The notes below the pieces were generated by a model. It was not told the DNA's origin and ran no database searches. It saw only the letters and a list, made by a program, of their open reading frames with translations. Shown in pieces: positions 14,368 through 24,240 of a stretch of DNA of 64,000 bases. The first letter of the stretch is position 1. Every line of letters starts with the position of its first letter. The stretch covers positions 1,922,001 to 1,986,000 of the forward strand of contig NZ_JAAVVW010000003.1 in the NCBI RefSeq assembly GCF_023910625.1, given 5' to 3'. This DNA comes from Limnohabitans sp. Its GTDB lineage: Bacteria; Pseudomonadota; Gammaproteobacteria; Burkholderiales; Burkholderiaceae_C. Position numbers and translations under genes: made by a program.

Positions 14368-14750
14368 TATTTTTTCCACCCAAGAATCAGATCGTAAAAA
14401 ACCCATTCCAGAGTTTTGTCGGTGAGCCACAGGAACAGCGCCATCACCACCACAAATGCGAAAACATACAACGTGACCTGAAGGGCTTCTTTACGTTCTG
14501 GCCAAACCACTTTCTTGGTCTCTCGCACGGCTTCGCGACCAAAAGCCACCAGTTGCCGACCAGACTCCGATGTGAAGTAGAGCACCAGCGCAGCCACCAA
14601 ACCCACCAGCAGACCCGCCCACTGCACCCAGGCGTCTTGAGCAGCGAGGAAGTAATAAGCAACGAAGCTTGCCAGCACCAAAACACCGACCAAGGCCAAT
14701 CGTATTTTGTCGCCAGCGGAGTTGACTGTTTGAACTTCAGACGTTGCCAT
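14367..14750 (-). CDS. secE: Preprotein translocase subunit SecE
   Basis: This 127-residue SecE has three predicted membrane segments, as in E. coli: about residues 18-38, 42-60 and a conserved C-terminal helix near 95-115. The amphipathic helix before the last segment ([20 protein letters not shown]) is the family hallmark. It partners SecY, which is encoded in this window at 53242-54567. It overlaps nusG by one base. Confidence 0.98.
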   Translation of the reverse strand: MATSEVQTVNSAGDKIRLALVGVLVLASFVAYYFLAAQDAWVQWAGLLVGLVAALVLYFTSESGRQLVAFGREAVRETKKVVWPERKEALQVTLYVFAFVVVMALFLWLTDKTLEWVFYDLILGWKK

Positions 14751-14804
14751 ACGGCTTGAAACCTTTGTTGAGCCCCATTGGATGAGGACTCTTATCAGAC
14801 AAGG

Positions 14805-14829
14805 AAGCCCGCTAGGGTCTAGCGGGCTT
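14805..14829 (-). terminator. Hairpin between tRNA-Trp and secE
   Basis: A perfect 10-bp inverted repeat (arms AAGCCCGCTA and TAGCGGGCTT) with a 5-base loop starts 20 bases past the 3' end of tRNA-Trp. The following minus-strand bases are CCTTGTCTG, so the U-tract is poor. It is probably a partial terminator separating the tRNA/tuf unit from secE-nusG. Confidence 0.6.
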
Positions 14830-14848
14830 GGAAATGCACCTTTTCAGG

Positions 14849-14924
14849 TGGCAGGGGCAGTAGGAATCGAACCTACAACCTTCGGTTTTGGAGACCGACG
14901 CTCTGCCAATTGAGCTATACCCCT
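14849..14924 (-). tRNA. tRNA-Trp (anticodon CCA)
   Basis: This is a 76-base cloverleaf. The 5' arm AGGGGTA pairs with TGCCCCT, the anticodon loop is CTCCAAA, the T-arm contains GGTTCGATTCC, and the 3' CCA is encoded. It lies 12 bases behind tuf, the usual position for trpT in this cluster. Confidence 0.97.
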
Positions 14925-14936
14925 ACGTCAAATTGT

Positions 14937-16127
14937 TTAAGCGATGATCTTGGCAACGACGCCAGCGCCAACCGTGCGGCCGCCTTCGCGGATGGCAAAG
15001 CGCAGGCCTTCTTCCATCGCAATGGGGTTGATCAACTTCACAGTGATCGACACGTTGTCACCCGGCATCACCATCTCTTTGCCTTCTGGCAACTCGATCG
15101 CGCCCGTCACATCCGTCGTACGGAAGTAAAACTGTGGACGGTAGTTGTTGAAGAATGGCGTGTGACGGCCACCTTCGTCTTTGGACAAAACATAGATCTC
15201 GCCCGTGAAGTGGGTGTGCGGCTTGATCGAGCCGGGCTTGCACAGCACTTGGCCGCGCTCGACGTCTTCGCGCTTGGTGCCGCGCAACAAGATACCGACG
15301 TTGTCGCCCGCTTGACCTTGGTCCAGCAGCTTGCGGAACATCTCAACGCCTGTGCAAGTGGTCTTGACGGTGTCTTTGATACCGACGATTTCGATTTCTT
15401 CACCGACTTTGACGATACCGCGCTCGATGCGACCCGTCACCACGGTGCCGCGGCCAGAGATGGAGAACACGTCTTCCACGGGCATCAGGAAAGCACCGTC
15501 CACTGCGCGGTCAGGCGTAGGGATGTAAGTGTCCAGCGCATCGGCCAGCTTCATGATGGCTTCTTCGCCCAATGGGCCTTTGTCGCCTTCGAGGGCCAAC
15601 TTGGCAGAACCCTGGATGATGGGGGTGTCGTCGCCTGGGAAGTCGTACTTGGACAACAACTCGCGCACTTCCATCTCGACCAGCTCGAGCAACTCAGCGT
15701 CGTCGACCATGTCGCACTTGTTCAGGAACACGATGATGTAAGGCACGCCCACCTGACGGGCCAACAGGATGTGCTCACGGGTCTGAGGCATAGGGCCGTC
15801 AGCTGCGGAGCACACCAAAATAGCGCCGTCCATCTGGGCAGCACCGGTGATCATGTTCTTCACATAGTCAGCGTGGCCAGGGCAGTCCACGTGGGCGTAG
15901 TGACGGTTGGCCGTCTCGTACTCAACGTGGGCGGTGTTGATCGTGATACCACGGGCTTTTTCTTCGGGTGCAGCGTCGATCTGGTCGTACGCCTTGGCAG
16001 CACCGCCGAACTTGGCAGCCAACACGGTGGTGATGGCGGCAGTCAGGGTGGTCTTGCCGTGGTCAACGTGACCGATGGTGCCCACGTTGACGTGGGGCTT
16101 GGTCCGTTCAAATTTCTCTTTTGCCAT
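14937..16127 (-). CDS. tuf: Elongation factor Tu
   Basis: This is a 396-residue GTPase that delivers aminoacyl-tRNA to the ribosome. G1 (GHVDHGKT) is at residues 19-26, with G3 DCPGH near 81 and G4 NKCD near 136, followed by the two beta-barrel domains. The start ATG is 73 bases downstream of tRNA-Thr, and tRNA-Trp follows 12 bases after the stop. The tRNAs and tuf are probably cut from one transcript. This copy sits next to secE, the tufB position; a second copy near fusA is common but not in view. Confidence 0.99.
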   Translation of the reverse strand: MAKEKFERTKPHVNVGTIGHVDHGKTTLTAAITTVLAAKFGGAAKAYDQIDAAPEEKARGITINTAHVEYETANRHYAHVDCPGHADYVKNMITGAAQMDGAILVCSAADGPMPQTREHILLARQVGVPYIIVFLNKCDMVDDAELLELVEMEVRELLSKYDFPGDDTPIIQGSAKLALEGDKGPLGEEAIMKLADALDTYIPTPDRAVDGAFLMPVEDVFSISGRGTVVTGRIERGIVKVGEEIEIVGIKDTVKTTCTGVEMFRKLLDQGQAGDNVGILLRGTKREDVERGQVLCKPGSIKPHTHFTGEIYVLSKDEGGRHTPFFNNYRPQFYFRTTDVTGAIELPEGKEMVMPGDNVSITVKLINPIAMEEGLRFAIREGGRTVGAGVVAKIIA

Positions 16128-16200
16128 ATCTTCGACTCCGAAAAGTAGCGGTCAACAACCAAAACAGAGGGCGCACAGCTTGCGATGTACGCCCCAAAAC

Positions 16201-16275
<75 letters not shown>

Positions 16276-16304
16276 GAAAACATCTGACAAACTCACCGGC
16301 AGAC

Positions 16305-16378
16305 TGGAGCGGGAAACGGGAATCGAACCCGTGTCATTAGCTTGGAAGGCTAAGGTTCTACCATTAAACTACTCCCGC
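16305..16378 (-). tRNA. tRNA-Gly (anticodon TCC)
   Basis: This is a 74-base cloverleaf with acceptor GCGGGAG, anticodon loop CTTCCAA, T-arm GGGTTCGATTCCC and encoded CCA. It sits between tRNA-Tyr and tRNA-Thr in the same orientation. Confidence 0.97.
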
Positions 16379-16467
16379 ACTGTATGCAAAGCACAAAAGG
16401 ATGCATTGCCAATGCTTGGAAACCATTTCCAATTGCTCTGATCAATCCGGTTTTTTGGCCAGTTTGC

Positions 16468-16553
16468 TGGTGGAGGAGACTGGATTCGAACCAGTGTAGG
16501 CGTAAGCCAACAGATTTACAGTCTGCCCCCTTTAGCCACTCGGGCACCCCTCC
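16468..16553 (-). tRNA. tRNA-Tyr (anticodon GTA)
   Basis: This is an 86-base class II tRNA with a long variable arm. The acceptor GGAGGGG pairs with CTCCTCC, the anticodon loop is CTGTAAA, and CCA is encoded. It is the first gene of the tRNA-tuf unit. Confidence 0.97.
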
Positions 16554-16568
16554 AGAAGCGAGTCTTAT

Positions 16569-16598
16569 ATTATGCCATCTTTTTGCGACACCCCGCAA
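16569..16598 (-). promoter_or_regulatory. Candidate sigma-70 promoter of the tRNA-tuf operon
   Basis: On the minus strand, TTGCGG (16593-16598) and CATAAT (16569-16574) are 18 bases apart and lie 15 bases upstream of the tRNA-Tyr 5' end. Position, spacing and hexamers fit a strong stable-RNA promoter. No start-site data are available. Confidence 0.55.
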
Positions 16599-16615
16599 GA
16601 CGGCTCACAAAATTT

Positions 16616-17377
16616 TCACCAGTCGATGGCTTTTCCGCCGCATTCCTCCAGAAAGGCATTGGCCCGAACAAAATGATCGCAGCCTAAAAAGGGCACTGGA
16701 TGTCGCAAGGCCGAAAGAGGAGAAGGGTGATTGGCCAGCAATACCAAATGCTTACCCGAATTTGCGGATTGTGCAATCAATGTCTTTTTGGCCTGAGCCT
16801 GTGCACCCCACAACATGAACACCACTGGCGTAGAACTTTGGGCGACAGTTTTGACCAGCTCATCGCTCAAAGTCTCCCATCCCCACCGCGCATGGCTGGC
16901 CGCTTGCCCGTCTTGTACCGTCAGACAAGTGTTGAGCAGCAAGACCCCTTGCCTTGCCCAGCGCACCAGTGAGCCGTTAGCGGGCATCATCACACCCAGA
17001 CTTTGCTGCAACTCCTTGAAAATATTGCGCAAACTGGGTGGCAAGCGCACCCCAGAGGCCACCGAAAAGGCCAATCCTTCTGCTTGGCCCGGTCCGTGGT
17101 AAGGGTCTTGACCCAGAATCACCACACGCACCTGGTTCAGTGGGGTCAAGCTCAGCGCCCGAAAAGGATCTGGTGGATAAACGATGGCCCCTGAATTCAG
17201 GGCCTCGGTCAATCGCTCAGACAAGGCGCGCCCAACCGCCGAGGCCAAAAACTCGACCACATGCGTCCGCCACCCCTCATCCAGTTTTTGCAGCTCAGGG
17301 GGCCAGCCCAGCAAACGATCGGCCACCCAGGGCCCGTCTCCCAACGCCAGACTCTGCTGAACCAGCATACGGGACAT
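16616..17377 (-). CDS. ung: Uracil-DNA glycosylase
   Basis: This 253-residue family 1 enzyme removes uracil from DNA in base-excision repair. The water-activating motif GQDPYHGP has its Asp at residue 91, and the DNA-intercalation motif HPSPLS has its His at residue 217. A downstream ATG at 17368 is an alternative start. It overlaps the trpC stop by one base and so is the last gene of the trp operon, an arrangement seen in related Burkholderiales. Confidence 0.97.
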   Translation of the reverse strand: MSRMLVQQSLALGDGPWVADRLLGWPPELQKLDEGWRTHVVEFLASAVGRALSERLTEALNSGAIVYPPDPFRALSLTPLNQVRVVILGQDPYHGPGQAEGLAFSVASGVRLPPSLRNIFKELQQSLGVMMPANGSLVRWARQGVLLLNTCLTVQDGQAASHARWGWETLSDELVKTVAQSSTPVVFMLWGAQAQAKKTLIAQSANSGKHLVLLANHPSPLSALRHPVPFLGCDHFVRANAFLEECGGKAIDW

Positions 17378-18165
17378 CAGGCAAACAGTTTGGACAGCGC
17401 CTCGCCGGGCTCACCAGAACGCATGAAGGCCTCACCCACCAAAAATGCATTGACTTTCGCCTCGCGCATCTGCAGGACATCTTCCGGGGTTTGAATACCG
17501 CTTTCGGTGACCAACAAACGGTCGACCGGTACATCGGGCAACATGTCCAGCGTGGTCTGCAGGGACACCTCAAAGGTTTTAAGGTTGCGGTTGTTGATGC
17601 CCACCAGCCGGGTTTTCAGCTTCAGGGCTCGATCCAACTCAGCCCGGTTGTGCACCTCCACCAGCACGGCCATGTCCAGAGTGCGGGCCACCGCCTCCAT
17701 CTCGGCCATGTGGGCATCGTCCAGGCAGGCAGCAATCAGCAAGATGGCGTCGGCCCCCATGGCCCGGGCTTCGTAGACCTGATAAGCATCGATCATGAAA
17801 TCCTTGCGCAGCACCGGCAGGTCGCAGCTGGCACGGGCTTGCTTGAGGAAATCCACGCTGCCCTGAAAAAATTGCTTGTCCGTTAAAACAGACAAGCACG
17901 CTGCGCCATGCTCGGCATAGCTTTGGGCGATGTCGGCCGGGATGAAGTCTGCGCGAAGCACGCCTTTTGAAGGGCTGGCCTTTTTGATTTCGGCGATCAC
18001 CGCAGCTTGGCCGGCGGCGATCTTGGCACGCATCGCGCCTTCGAAGTCACGGGTCAGCACGCGGCTTTCGGCATCGGCGCGCACCACGGCCAGTGATTTT
18101 TGCTTCAGGGCCGCAGCCACTTCTTCGCGTTTGACGGCGACAATTTTGTCGAGGATGTCACTCAT
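17377..18165 (-). CDS. trpC: Indole-3-glycerol phosphate synthase
   Basis: This 262-residue (beta/alpha)8 enzyme converts carboxyphenylamino-deoxyribulose phosphate to indole-3-glycerol phosphate in tryptophan synthesis. Family signatures seen are [12 protein letters not shown] near the N-terminus, LRKDFMID in the middle, and LLVTESGI towards the C-terminus. It is a single-domain TrpC with no fused TrpF. It overlaps ung by one base, and a 137-base spacer separates it from trpD. Confidence 0.98.
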   Translation of the reverse strand: MSDILDKIVAVKREEVAAALKQKSLAVVRADAESRVLTRDFEGAMRAKIAAGQAAVIAEIKKASPSKGVLRADFIPADIAQSYAEHGAACLSVLTDKQFFQGSVDFLKQARASCDLPVLRKDFMIDAYQVYEARAMGADAILLIAACLDDAHMAEMEAVARTLDMAVLVEVHNRAELDRALKLKTRLVGINNRNLKTFEVSLQTTLDMLPDVPVDRLLVTESGIQTPEDVLQMREAKVNAFLVGEAFMRSGEPGEALSKLFA

Positions 18166-18278
18166 GGTTTTACTTCCTGTGCGGGCTCGGTGGCACCGTT
18201 TTTCAAAATTCGAACAAAAATGCAGTTCATCGGCAACCCGACCGCCACAAACAAAGTCACAACACGCTCGGCGATCAA
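18162..18278 (-). CDS. Possible 38-residue membrane peptide between trpD and trpC
   Basis: This frame is open from a TTG at 18278 to a TGA that overlaps the trpC start as ATGA. The peptide has one hydrophobic stretch ([17 protein letters not shown]) followed by a polar tail. The coupled stop/start is the main support. There is no convincing ribosome site and no recognised family, so it may be an accidental frame in the 137-base spacer. Confidence 0.22.
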   Translation of the reverse strand: MIAERVVTLFVAVGLPMNCIFVRILKNGATEPAQEVKP

Positions 18279-18302
18279 GGTCTATCTGTCATGACGCATG
18301 GG

Positions 18303-19331
18303 TCAAGCCGTCGACTGACCAAAGGCCACAAACTGCGCCAGCTTCGCTTTGGCTGCACCCGACTCGATGACCGCACGCGCACGCGACAGACCGTCTGCGA
18401 TGCTGCTGGCCACATTGGCCGCATACAAGGCAGCACCTGCATTGATCATGACAATGTCGCGCGCTGCGCCAGGCTGATTGTCCAGCACCCCACGCAACAT
18501 GGCCATCGACTCCTCGGGCGTGTCCACTTTCAAGGCCCGGTTGCTGGCCATGGTCAGGCCAAAGTCCTCAGGGTGGATGTCGTATTCAGTGATCTGGCCG
18601 TTTTTGAGCTCCCCCACCAAGGTGGCCGCGCCCAGGCTGATTTCGTCCATGCCGTCGCGGCCATAAACCACCACCGCGTGTTCAGCCCCCAAGCGTTGCA
18701 GGGCACGCACCTGAATGCCCACCAGATCGGAGTGAAACACACCCATCAAGATGTTCGGTGCGCTGGCCGGGTTGGTCAGCGGTCCGAGGATGTTGAACAT
18801 CGTGCGGACACCCAACTCTTTGCGCACCGGGGCCACGTTTTTCATGGCCGGATGGTGGTTGGGCGCAAACATGAAGCCGATGCCCACTTCTTCGATCGAG
18901 CGCGCAATTTGCTCTGGCGACAGGTGGATGTTGCCACCCAAGGCTTCGACCACATCGGCGCTGCCGGACTTGCTGCTGACGCTGCGTCCACCGTGTTTGG
19001 CGGTTTTGGCCCCAGCAGCCGCGGCCACAAACATGGCGCAGGTCGAGATGTTGAAAGTGTGGGCCCCGTCACCACCTGTGCCCACAATGTCCACCAGGTG
19101 CGTGGGGTCGGGCACATGCACCTTGGTCGAAAACTCCCGCATGACCTGGGCGGCGGCGGTGATCTCTCCAATGGTTTCCTTCTTCACGCGCAGGCCCGTG
19201 ATGAGCGCTGCCGTCATGACGGGTGACAACTCACCATTCATGATCATGCGCATGATGTGCAGCATCTCGTCGTGAAAAATCTCGCGGTGCTCGATGGTGC
19301 GTTGCAGCGCTTCCTGAGGGGTGATGGGCAT
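18303..19331 (-). CDS. trpD: Anthranilate phosphoribosyltransferase
   Basis: This 342-residue enzyme transfers the ribosyl phosphate of PRPP to anthranilate, the second step of tryptophan synthesis. The PRPP-binding Gly-rich loop GTGGDG is at residues 84-89, followed by FNIST. Anthranilate-site residues lie in the [21 protein letters not shown] block. It is not fused to TrpG, which is a separate gene at 21135-21716. It begins 39 bases after the LysE-type gene. Confidence 0.98.
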   Translation of the reverse strand: MPITPQEALQRTIEHREIFHDEMLHIMRMIMNGELSPVMTAALITGLRVKKETIGEITAAAQVMREFSTKVHVPDPTHLVDIVGTGGDGAHTFNISTCAMFVAAAAGAKTAKHGGRSVSSKSGSADVVEALGGNIHLSPEQIARSIEEVGIGFMFAPNHHPAMKNVAPVRKELGVRTMFNILGPLTNPASAPNILMGVFHSDLVGIQVRALQRLGAEHAVVVYGRDGMDEISLGAATLVGELKNGQITEYDIHPEDFGLTMASNRALKVDTPEESMAMLRGVLDNQPGAARDIVMINAGAALYAANVASSIADGLSRARAVIESGAAKAKLAQFVAFGQSTA

Positions 19332-19370
19332 GGTGGGTTTCCTCTCGGATAATGGGGTTCTTTGAATAAT

Positions 19371-20066
19371 TCAGTGCGAAGGCGCATCGCTCAAGGCGAG
19401 CTTCAGACCAAAGCCGACAAACAGCAAACCGGCCAGTCGGTCCATGTGGTGCATGACGCGCTGCATGCCTTGGGCCCGGTGGGCCAGCCAAGAGGCGGCC
19501 AAGGCCCAGCCCATGCACACCAGCAAACTGTTGAGATTGAACAAGCAACCCAAGAGCATGAAAGACCAGGTCGGTTCAGCGGCCTGCGCTGGAATGAATT
19601 GCGGCACGAAGGCCAGAAAAAACAGCGCCACTTTCGGGTTCAGGGCGTTGGTGGCAAAAGCGCCCAAGAACACGGCCAGCAAACCGCTCGCCTCGTTGGA
19701 GGCAAGCCCATCCACATGCTGGCCAGAGTGGGCCATCCCCGACTGTTCATGGGCCATCGCGCCATCGCCATGGCTTTGGGATGTGCGCCACAACAGACGC
19801 CCCCCCATCCACAACAGGTACGCGGCACCCAGCCACTTGATCAGGTTGAAGGCGTCTGCCGAGGTGGCCAAAACGGCTCCCAGTCCCAAAGCGGCCGCAG
19901 CCACGTGCACGAAACACCCCGCCGTGATGCCCCAGGCGGCGACCAACCCACGCCGCACACCGCCGCGCAAGGACTGGTTGACGATGTAGAGCACATCCGG
20001 CCCGGGGGTGAGGTTGAGCAGCACACCGGCCAGCATGAACATCAGGACTTGCTGCGTTTCGGGCAT
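19371..20066 (-). CDS. LysE/RhtB family amino-acid exporter
   Basis: This is a 231-residue inner-membrane protein with about six hydrophobic segments. The family start pattern NLTPGPDVLYIVNQSLRGG lies near residues 18-36. Such proteins export amino acids such as lysine, threonine or homoserine. Here it sits between threonine aldolase (4-base gap) and trpD (39-base gap), so it should be co-expressed with the trp genes. The substrate is not readable; threonine, glycine or an aromatic amino acid are all possible from context. Confidence 0.9.
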   Translation of the reverse strand: MPETQQVLMFMLAGVLLNLTPGPDVLYIVNQSLRGGVRRGLVAAWGITAGCFVHVAAAALGLGAVLATSADAFNLIKWLGAAYLLWMGGRLLWRTSQSHGDGAMAHEQSGMAHSGQHVDGLASNEASGLLAVFLGAFATNALNPKVALFFLAFVPQFIPAQAAEPTWSFMLLGCLFNLNSLLVCMGWALAASWLAHRAQGMQRVMHHMDRLAGLLFVGFGLKLALSDAPSH

Positions 20067-20070
20067 GGCT

Positions 20071-21138
20071 TCAGTAAACGCCTACCCGGGTGGAGGCCGG
20101 GCTTGTCTTTGCAGATGAGTTCGCCATGAAGCGCTGGATACAGGCTATGGCGTGGTCGATGCCTGCAGCATCCACCCCGAGGTGTGTCACAAAGCGCAAC
20201 CCTATCAAGCCCGTGGCCAAAACGCCCTGGGCTTTCAGATCCTCGAGCAGGGCCGGGCCACGTCCATCGGCCACATCCACGAACACAATATTGGTTTGCG
20301 CAGAACGCACACTCAGGCCCGGCACACCTTGCAGGCCTTGGGTCAGCCGCTGCGCCAGCGCATGGTCATCGGCCAAGCGTTCCACATGGTGCTCCAGCGC
20401 GTGCAAAGCCGCAGCGGCCAAAATGCCGGACTGCCGCAAACCACCGCCCAGCACCTTGCGCCAGCGCAGTGCCTTGGCGATCAGTTCACGCGAGCCACAA
20501 AAAGCCGAGCCCACAGGCGCGCCCAAGCCCTTGCTGAAGCACACGGACACGCTGTCAAAGTGGTCCACAATGCGGCGCACACTGGCCATGACCGATCCGC
20601 CTTCGGCCTGCGCCACGGCTGCGTTGAAAAGCCGTGCCCCATCCAGATGCACAGCCAAGCCATGCTGCCGGGCGAGGGTTGTGGCTTGCGCCAGATAGGC
20701 CTGCGACATGGGGTGGCCGTTCCAGGTGTTCTCCAGCGCCAGCAAGCGTGTTCGGGCAAAGTGGCAATCGATGGGTTTGATGGCTGCGGCGATGTCGGCC
20801 AGCGCCATTTCCCCTACTTTGCTTTGCGCCAGTGGCTGCGGCTGAATACTGCCCAGCACGGCCGCACCGCCGCCTTCGTAGCGGTAGGTGTGGGCGTTTT
20901 GGCCCACGATGTACTCGTCGCCCCGCTCGCAATGCGCCATCAGGGCGCATAGGTTGCTCTGCGTGCCCGAAGGCATGAACAGCGCCGCTTCTTTGCCCGT
21001 GATCTGTGCGATGTGTTCCTGCAAGGCATTGACCGTAGGGTCGTCGCCAAACACATCGTCACCCAAGGGTGCTGCCAGCATAGCCTCGCGCATGGCGGCG
21101 GTGGGCTGGGTGACGGTGTCGCTGCGCAAATCAATCAT
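20071..21138 (-). CDS. ltaE: Low-specificity L-threonine aldolase
   Basis: This 355-residue PLP enzyme cleaves L-threonine or L-allo-threonine to glycine and acetaldehyde. The N-terminal [11 protein letters not shown] is the family opening. The substrate-site His is at position 83, and the PLP lysine is K203 in [10 protein letters not shown]. It overlaps trpG by four bases (ATGA), so it is translated as part of the trp operon although it has no role in tryptophan synthesis. Confidence 0.95.
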   Translation of the reverse strand: MIDLRSDTVTQPTAAMREAMLAAPLGDDVFGDDPTVNALQEHIAQITGKEAALFMPSGTQSNLCALMAHCERGDEYIVGQNAHTYRYEGGGAAVLGSIQPQPLAQSKVGEMALADIAAAIKPIDCHFARTRLLALENTWNGHPMSQAYLAQATTLARQHGLAVHLDGARLFNAAVAQAEGGSVMASVRRIVDHFDSVSVCFSKGLGAPVGSAFCGSRELIAKALRWRKVLGGGLRQSGILAAAALHALEHHVERLADDHALAQRLTQGLQGVPGLSVRSAQTNIVFVDVADGRGPALLEDLKAQGVLATGLIGLRFVTHLGVDAAGIDHAIACIQRFMANSSAKTSPASTRVGVY

Positions 21139-21716
21139 GGCCGCTCCAGAAAGTTCTTGAGCATGGCATGGCCATGCTCGGTGAGGATGGATTCCGGGTG
21201 AAACTGCACGCCTTCGATGTCGAATTCAGTGTGGCGCACGCCCATGATCTCGCCATCGTCGGTCCAGGCGGTGACTTTCAGACAAGACGGGCAACTGGAC
21301 CGCTCAATCGCCAACGAGTGGTAGCGGTTGACGGTGAATTGTTCAGGCAAACCCGCAAAAACGCCTTCTTGCTTGGTGGTGATGACGCTGGTCTTGCCAT
21401 GCATCAATTCTTGTGCCCGAACGATTTGGCCGCCAAAGGCTGCGCCAATGCTTTGGTGCCCCAGGCACACCCCCAAAAGAGGCAGCTTGCCTGCAAAGTG
21501 CTGGATGGCCGCCACCGAGATGCCGGCCTCGACTGGCGAGCAAGGGCCAGGCGAAATCACCAAGCGGTCAGGTTGACGCGCTGCTATGCCTTCCAGGGTG
21601 ATTTCGTCGTTGCGAAAGACTTCAACGTCAGCCCCCAGCTCGCCAAAGTACTGCACGATGTTGAAGGTGAACGAGTCGTAGTTGTCGACCATCAGGAGTT
21701 TGATTTTTTTCGCCAT
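21135..21716 (-). CDS. trpG: Anthranilate synthase component II (glutamine amidotransferase)
   Basis: This 193-residue class I amidotransferase supplies ammonia from glutamine to TrpE. The catalytic triad is visible: C84 in GVCLGHQ, and H173 and E175 in FHPES. The start at 21716 is two bases after the trpE stop and yields the typical [11 protein letters not shown] beginning; the open frame upstream lies within trpE. It may also serve folate synthesis as PabA, as in many bacteria with one copy. Confidence 0.97.
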   Translation of the reverse strand: MAKKIKLLMVDNYDSFTFNIVQYFGELGADVEVFRNDEITLEGIAARQPDRLVISPGPCSPVEAGISVAAIQHFAGKLPLLGVCLGHQSIGAAFGGQIVRAQELMHGKTSVITTKQEGVFAGLPEQFTVNRYHSLAIERSSCPSCLKVTAWTDDGEIMGVRHTEFDIEGVQFHPESILTEHGHAMLKNFLERP

Positions 21717-21718
21717 GA

Positions 21719-23218
21719 TCACTCCAAGCCTTCTTCGACCAACTCGCTGGCGCGCAACAAGGCACGCGCCTTGTGTTCGGTTTCGCGCCACTCCATCTCG
21801 GGCACCGAATCGGCTACCACGCCAGCAGCGGCTTGCACATACAGCGTCTGGTCCTTGATGACCGCAGTGCGAATCGCAATGGCCACGTCCATGTCCCCGG
21901 CATAACTGATGTAACCGCAGGCCCCACCGTAAATGCCGCGCTTGACGGGCTCGAACTGGTCAATCAGCTCCATCGCATGCACCTTGGGGGCACCGGTCAA
22001 AGTACCGGCCGGGAAGGTGGCTTTGAGCACGTCCATATTGCTCATGCCTGTCTTGAGCAGTCCCTCGACGTTGCTCACGATGTGCATCACATGGCTGTAG
22101 CGCTCGACCACAAAGGCTTCGGTCACCTTCACCGAGCCAATTTGGGCGATGCGACCAATGTCGTTGCGGGCCAGATCGATCAGCATCACATGCTCGGCCC
22201 GCTCTTTGGGGTCGGTGATCAGCTCCTGCTCGGCGGCCTTGTCTTTTTCGGGTGTCGTGCCGCGTGGACGTGTGCCTGCCAGGGGGCGGATGATGACTTT
22301 GGCGCCCTCTTCGGTCAGTTCTTGGCGCACCAAAATCTCGGGGCTGGCCCCGACGACATGAAAGTCGCCAAAGTTGTAGAAATACATGTAAGGGCTGGGA
22401 TTGAGCGAGCGCAGCGCCCGATACAAAGACAACGGGCTTTCGGTGTAACGCTTTTTGATGCGCTGCCCCACTTGCACCTGCATGAAGTCACCCCCCGCGA
22501 TCAGCTCCTTGGCTTTTTCCACGGCCGCGATGTAATCGGCCTTGGCAAAGTCACGCTCGGCCGGGTAAGACTGGGTGGGTTTGACGACCGGGGCGCTCAC
22601 CGAGTACTTGAGTTGCTCTTTCAGATCGCGCAGACGTTTTTTGGCACCCACATAGGCTTCGGGCGTGGTCGGATCGGCGTACACAATCAGGTAAAGCTTG
22701 CCCGACAGGTTGTCGATCACGGCCAGTTCTTCGCATTGCAGCAGCAAGATGTCGGGCGTGCCCAAGGTGTCGGGTGGGCAGGATTTTTCGAGTTTTTTCT
22801 CGATGTAACGCACGGCATCGTAGCCAAAATAGCCCGCCAAGCCACCACAAAAACGCGGCAAACCCGGGCGCAAAGCCACCTTGAAACGCTTTTGGTACTG
22901 CTCAATGAAATCAAGCGGGTTGCCCACGACGGTTTCTGTCACTTCGCCATCGCGCATCACTTCGGTCTTGGCTTGAGCGCCGAAACCGCTGGCGCGCAAC
23001 AAAGTGCGGGCGGGCAGGCCAATGAAGCTGTAGCGTCCAAACCGTTCACCGCCCACCACCGATTCGAGCAAAAAGCTGTATTTGCCGTTGTCCCTGGTGT
23101 GGGCCAGTTTCAGGTAAAGCGACAGGGGAGTTTCCAGGTCCGCAAAGGCTTCCAGCATGAGAGGAATGCGGTTGTAGCCTTGGCTGGCCAGGCTTTTGAA
23201 TTCAAGTTCGGTGATCAC
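21719..23218 (-). CDS. trpE: Anthranilate synthase component I
   Basis: This 499-residue chorismate-binding enzyme converts chorismate and ammonia to anthranilate. The tryptophan feedback motif LLES is at residues 50-53, followed by ERFGRYS, so the enzyme should be feedback-inhibited. The C-terminal catalytic domain has [21 protein letters not shown] and the [11 protein letters not shown] block. It is the first enzyme gene of trpE-trpG-ltaE-lysE-trpD-trpC-ung. Upstream lies a 297-base spacer with a candidate attenuator. Confidence 0.98.
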   Translation of the reverse strand: MITELEFKSLASQGYNRIPLMLEAFADLETPLSLYLKLAHTRDNGKYSFLLESVVGGERFGRYSFIGLPARTLLRASGFGAQAKTEVMRDGEVTETVVGNPLDFIEQYQKRFKVALRPGLPRFCGGLAGYFGYDAVRYIEKKLEKSCPPDTLGTPDILLLQCEELAVIDNLSGKLYLIVYADPTTPEAYVGAKKRLRDLKEQLKYSVSAPVVKPTQSYPAERDFAKADYIAAVEKAKELIAGGDFMQVQVGQRIKKRYTESPLSLYRALRSLNPSPYMYFYNFGDFHVVGASPEILVRQELTEEGAKVIIRPLAGTRPRGTTPEKDKAAEQELITDPKERAEHVMLIDLARNDIGRIAQIGSVKVTEAFVVERYSHVMHIVSNVEGLLKTGMSNMDVLKATFPAGTLTGAPKVHAMELIDQFEPVKRGIYGGACGYISYAGDMDVAIAIRTAVIKDQTLYVQAAAGVVADSVPEMEWRETEHKARALLRASELVEEGLE

Positions 23219-23336
23219 AGGCTAAAGCCTCCAAAGCGCTCAGCGACCTCGCTCGAGGTGCTTTTCATTCATCCAGGTGCCCATCCATGGTGAGCATGAA
23301 AACGGGCGCGGGTGGCGGACAAGGCCGCACAGTCGA

Positions 23337-23377
23337 TGGCGTCAGGCTGGCTGACGCCAGGGCCAGGCTCCCTGGCC
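23337..23377 (-). promoter_or_regulatory. Two adjacent hairpins over Trp codons upstream of trpE
   Basis: Hairpin 1 (23361-23377, arms GGCCAGG/CCTGGCC) and hairpin 2 (23337-23359, arms TGGCGTCAG/CTGACGCCA) are both perfect. Each has one of the two Trp codons of the leader frame inside an arm. A ribosome stalled at these codons would alter both. No U-tract follows hairpin 2, so a classical terminator is not evident. Confidence 0.4.
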
Positions 23378-23437
23378 TTCCGCTGGGGAATGGCTCGGCA
23401 GGCAGGCTGCGCAGGAGTGGCTGTGGATGATGAACAT
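23342..23437 (-). CDS. Candidate trp leader peptide (31 residues, contains Trp-Pro-Trp)
   Basis: This short frame begins with ATG at 23437 and ends at TGA 23342-23344, 123 bases upstream of trpE. It encodes 31 residues with a W-P-W near the end (residues 25-27), an uncommon composition for random sequence. There is no Shine-Dalgarno site. A TACACT -10-like element (23447-23452) lies nine bases upstream, so the mRNA may start at or next to the ATG, as for leaderless trp leaders known in alphaproteobacteria. This is inference from position and codons only. Confidence 0.35.
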   Translation of the reverse strand: MFIIHSHSCAACLPSHSPAEGQGAWPWRQPA

Positions 23438-23515
23438 GATGGGGCAAGTGTAGCAAAGCCTTGGCCTGGGGTATGTCTCGACTTGGTCAGCCCCCCGACA
23501 CAGCCTGCCCATGGA

Positions 23516-24238
23516 TCATGACAAACGAACCGGCAGATCGGCTAGGGTATCCAACCATGCTGCAGCAGGCGTGTTTTGCACAGGTTGGCCATGGTTGTAG
23601 CCATAGGTGACCAGCACCACGGGACATCCCGCTGCATGCGCCGCATCAGCGTCGTTGCTGGAGTCGCCCACCATCAGGGTGCGTTTTACTGCCGTCCCCA
23701 GGGCGTCGCAGGTTTTCAGAATGGGCAAAGGGTCCGGTTTCTTGCGCTCGAAACTGTCACCGCCAAAGACCCAAGCAAAAAAATGAGTCAAGGACTTTTC
23801 TTTCAACAAGGTTTGGGCAAAAACAAGTGGTTTGTTGGTCAGGCAGGCCATGGGCACCCCTTTGGCTGCCAAGTGATGGAGCGCGACCAACACACCGGGA
23901 TACACCTCGGAAAATTGCCCATTGATGGTCTTGTAGTGGTACTGGTAGCGCTGCCATGCGCGGTCAAAAAAGTCATCTACCGACAAGGCTTGGCAGGTTT
24001 GGCCTACGCCCTTGGCTTGTGGACTGGCGATTTGATAAGCCAATACGCTGCGGATCAGGTGTTCCGACCCCTTGCCAATGGCCTGCTCGATCAGCGCATC
24101 CGGCACTGAGGGCAAATTCAAGTCGGCCATGGTGCGATTCAAAGCCACCTGGAAATCACCCAAGGTGTTCACCATGGTGCCATCCAAGTCAAAAATGACC
24201 GCTTCGACCTGCGTCAGATCATGGGCATCAACCGTCAT
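23516..24238 (-). CDS. gph: Phosphoglycolate phosphatase (HAD family)
   Basis: This 240-residue HAD hydrolase has motif I FDLDGTMVNT near residue 16, motif II around CLTNKP, and motifs III/IV in RKKPDPLP and VGDSSNDADAA. It dephosphorylates 2-phosphoglycolate from oxidative DNA damage or photorespiration-type metabolism. It follows rpe by two bases, so rpe-gph form an operon, a common pairing in proteobacteria. Confidence 0.93.
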   Translation of the reverse strand: MTVDAHDLTQVEAVIFDLDGTMVNTLGDFQVALNRTMADLNLPSVPDALIEQAIGKGSEHLIRSVLAYQIASPQAKGVGQTCQALSVDDFFDRAWQRYQYHYKTINGQFSEVYPGVLVALHHLAAKGVPMACLTNKPLVFAQTLLKEKSLTHFFAWVFGGDSFERKKPDPLPILKTCDALGTAVKRTLMVGDSSNDADAAHAAGCPVVLVTYGYNHGQPVQNTPAAAWLDTLADLPVRLS

Positions 24239-24240
24239 GT

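Noticed and set aside
21773..23293. A 506-residue plus-strand frame opposite trpE
   Set aside because: It is complementary to the intact conserved trpE and shows no family motifs.
23265..23297. A 10-codon frame (begins MLTMDGHLDE) just before trpE as the leader peptide
   Set aside because: It contains no Trp codons and has no better ribosome site; the W-P-W frame upstream is the more plausible leader.
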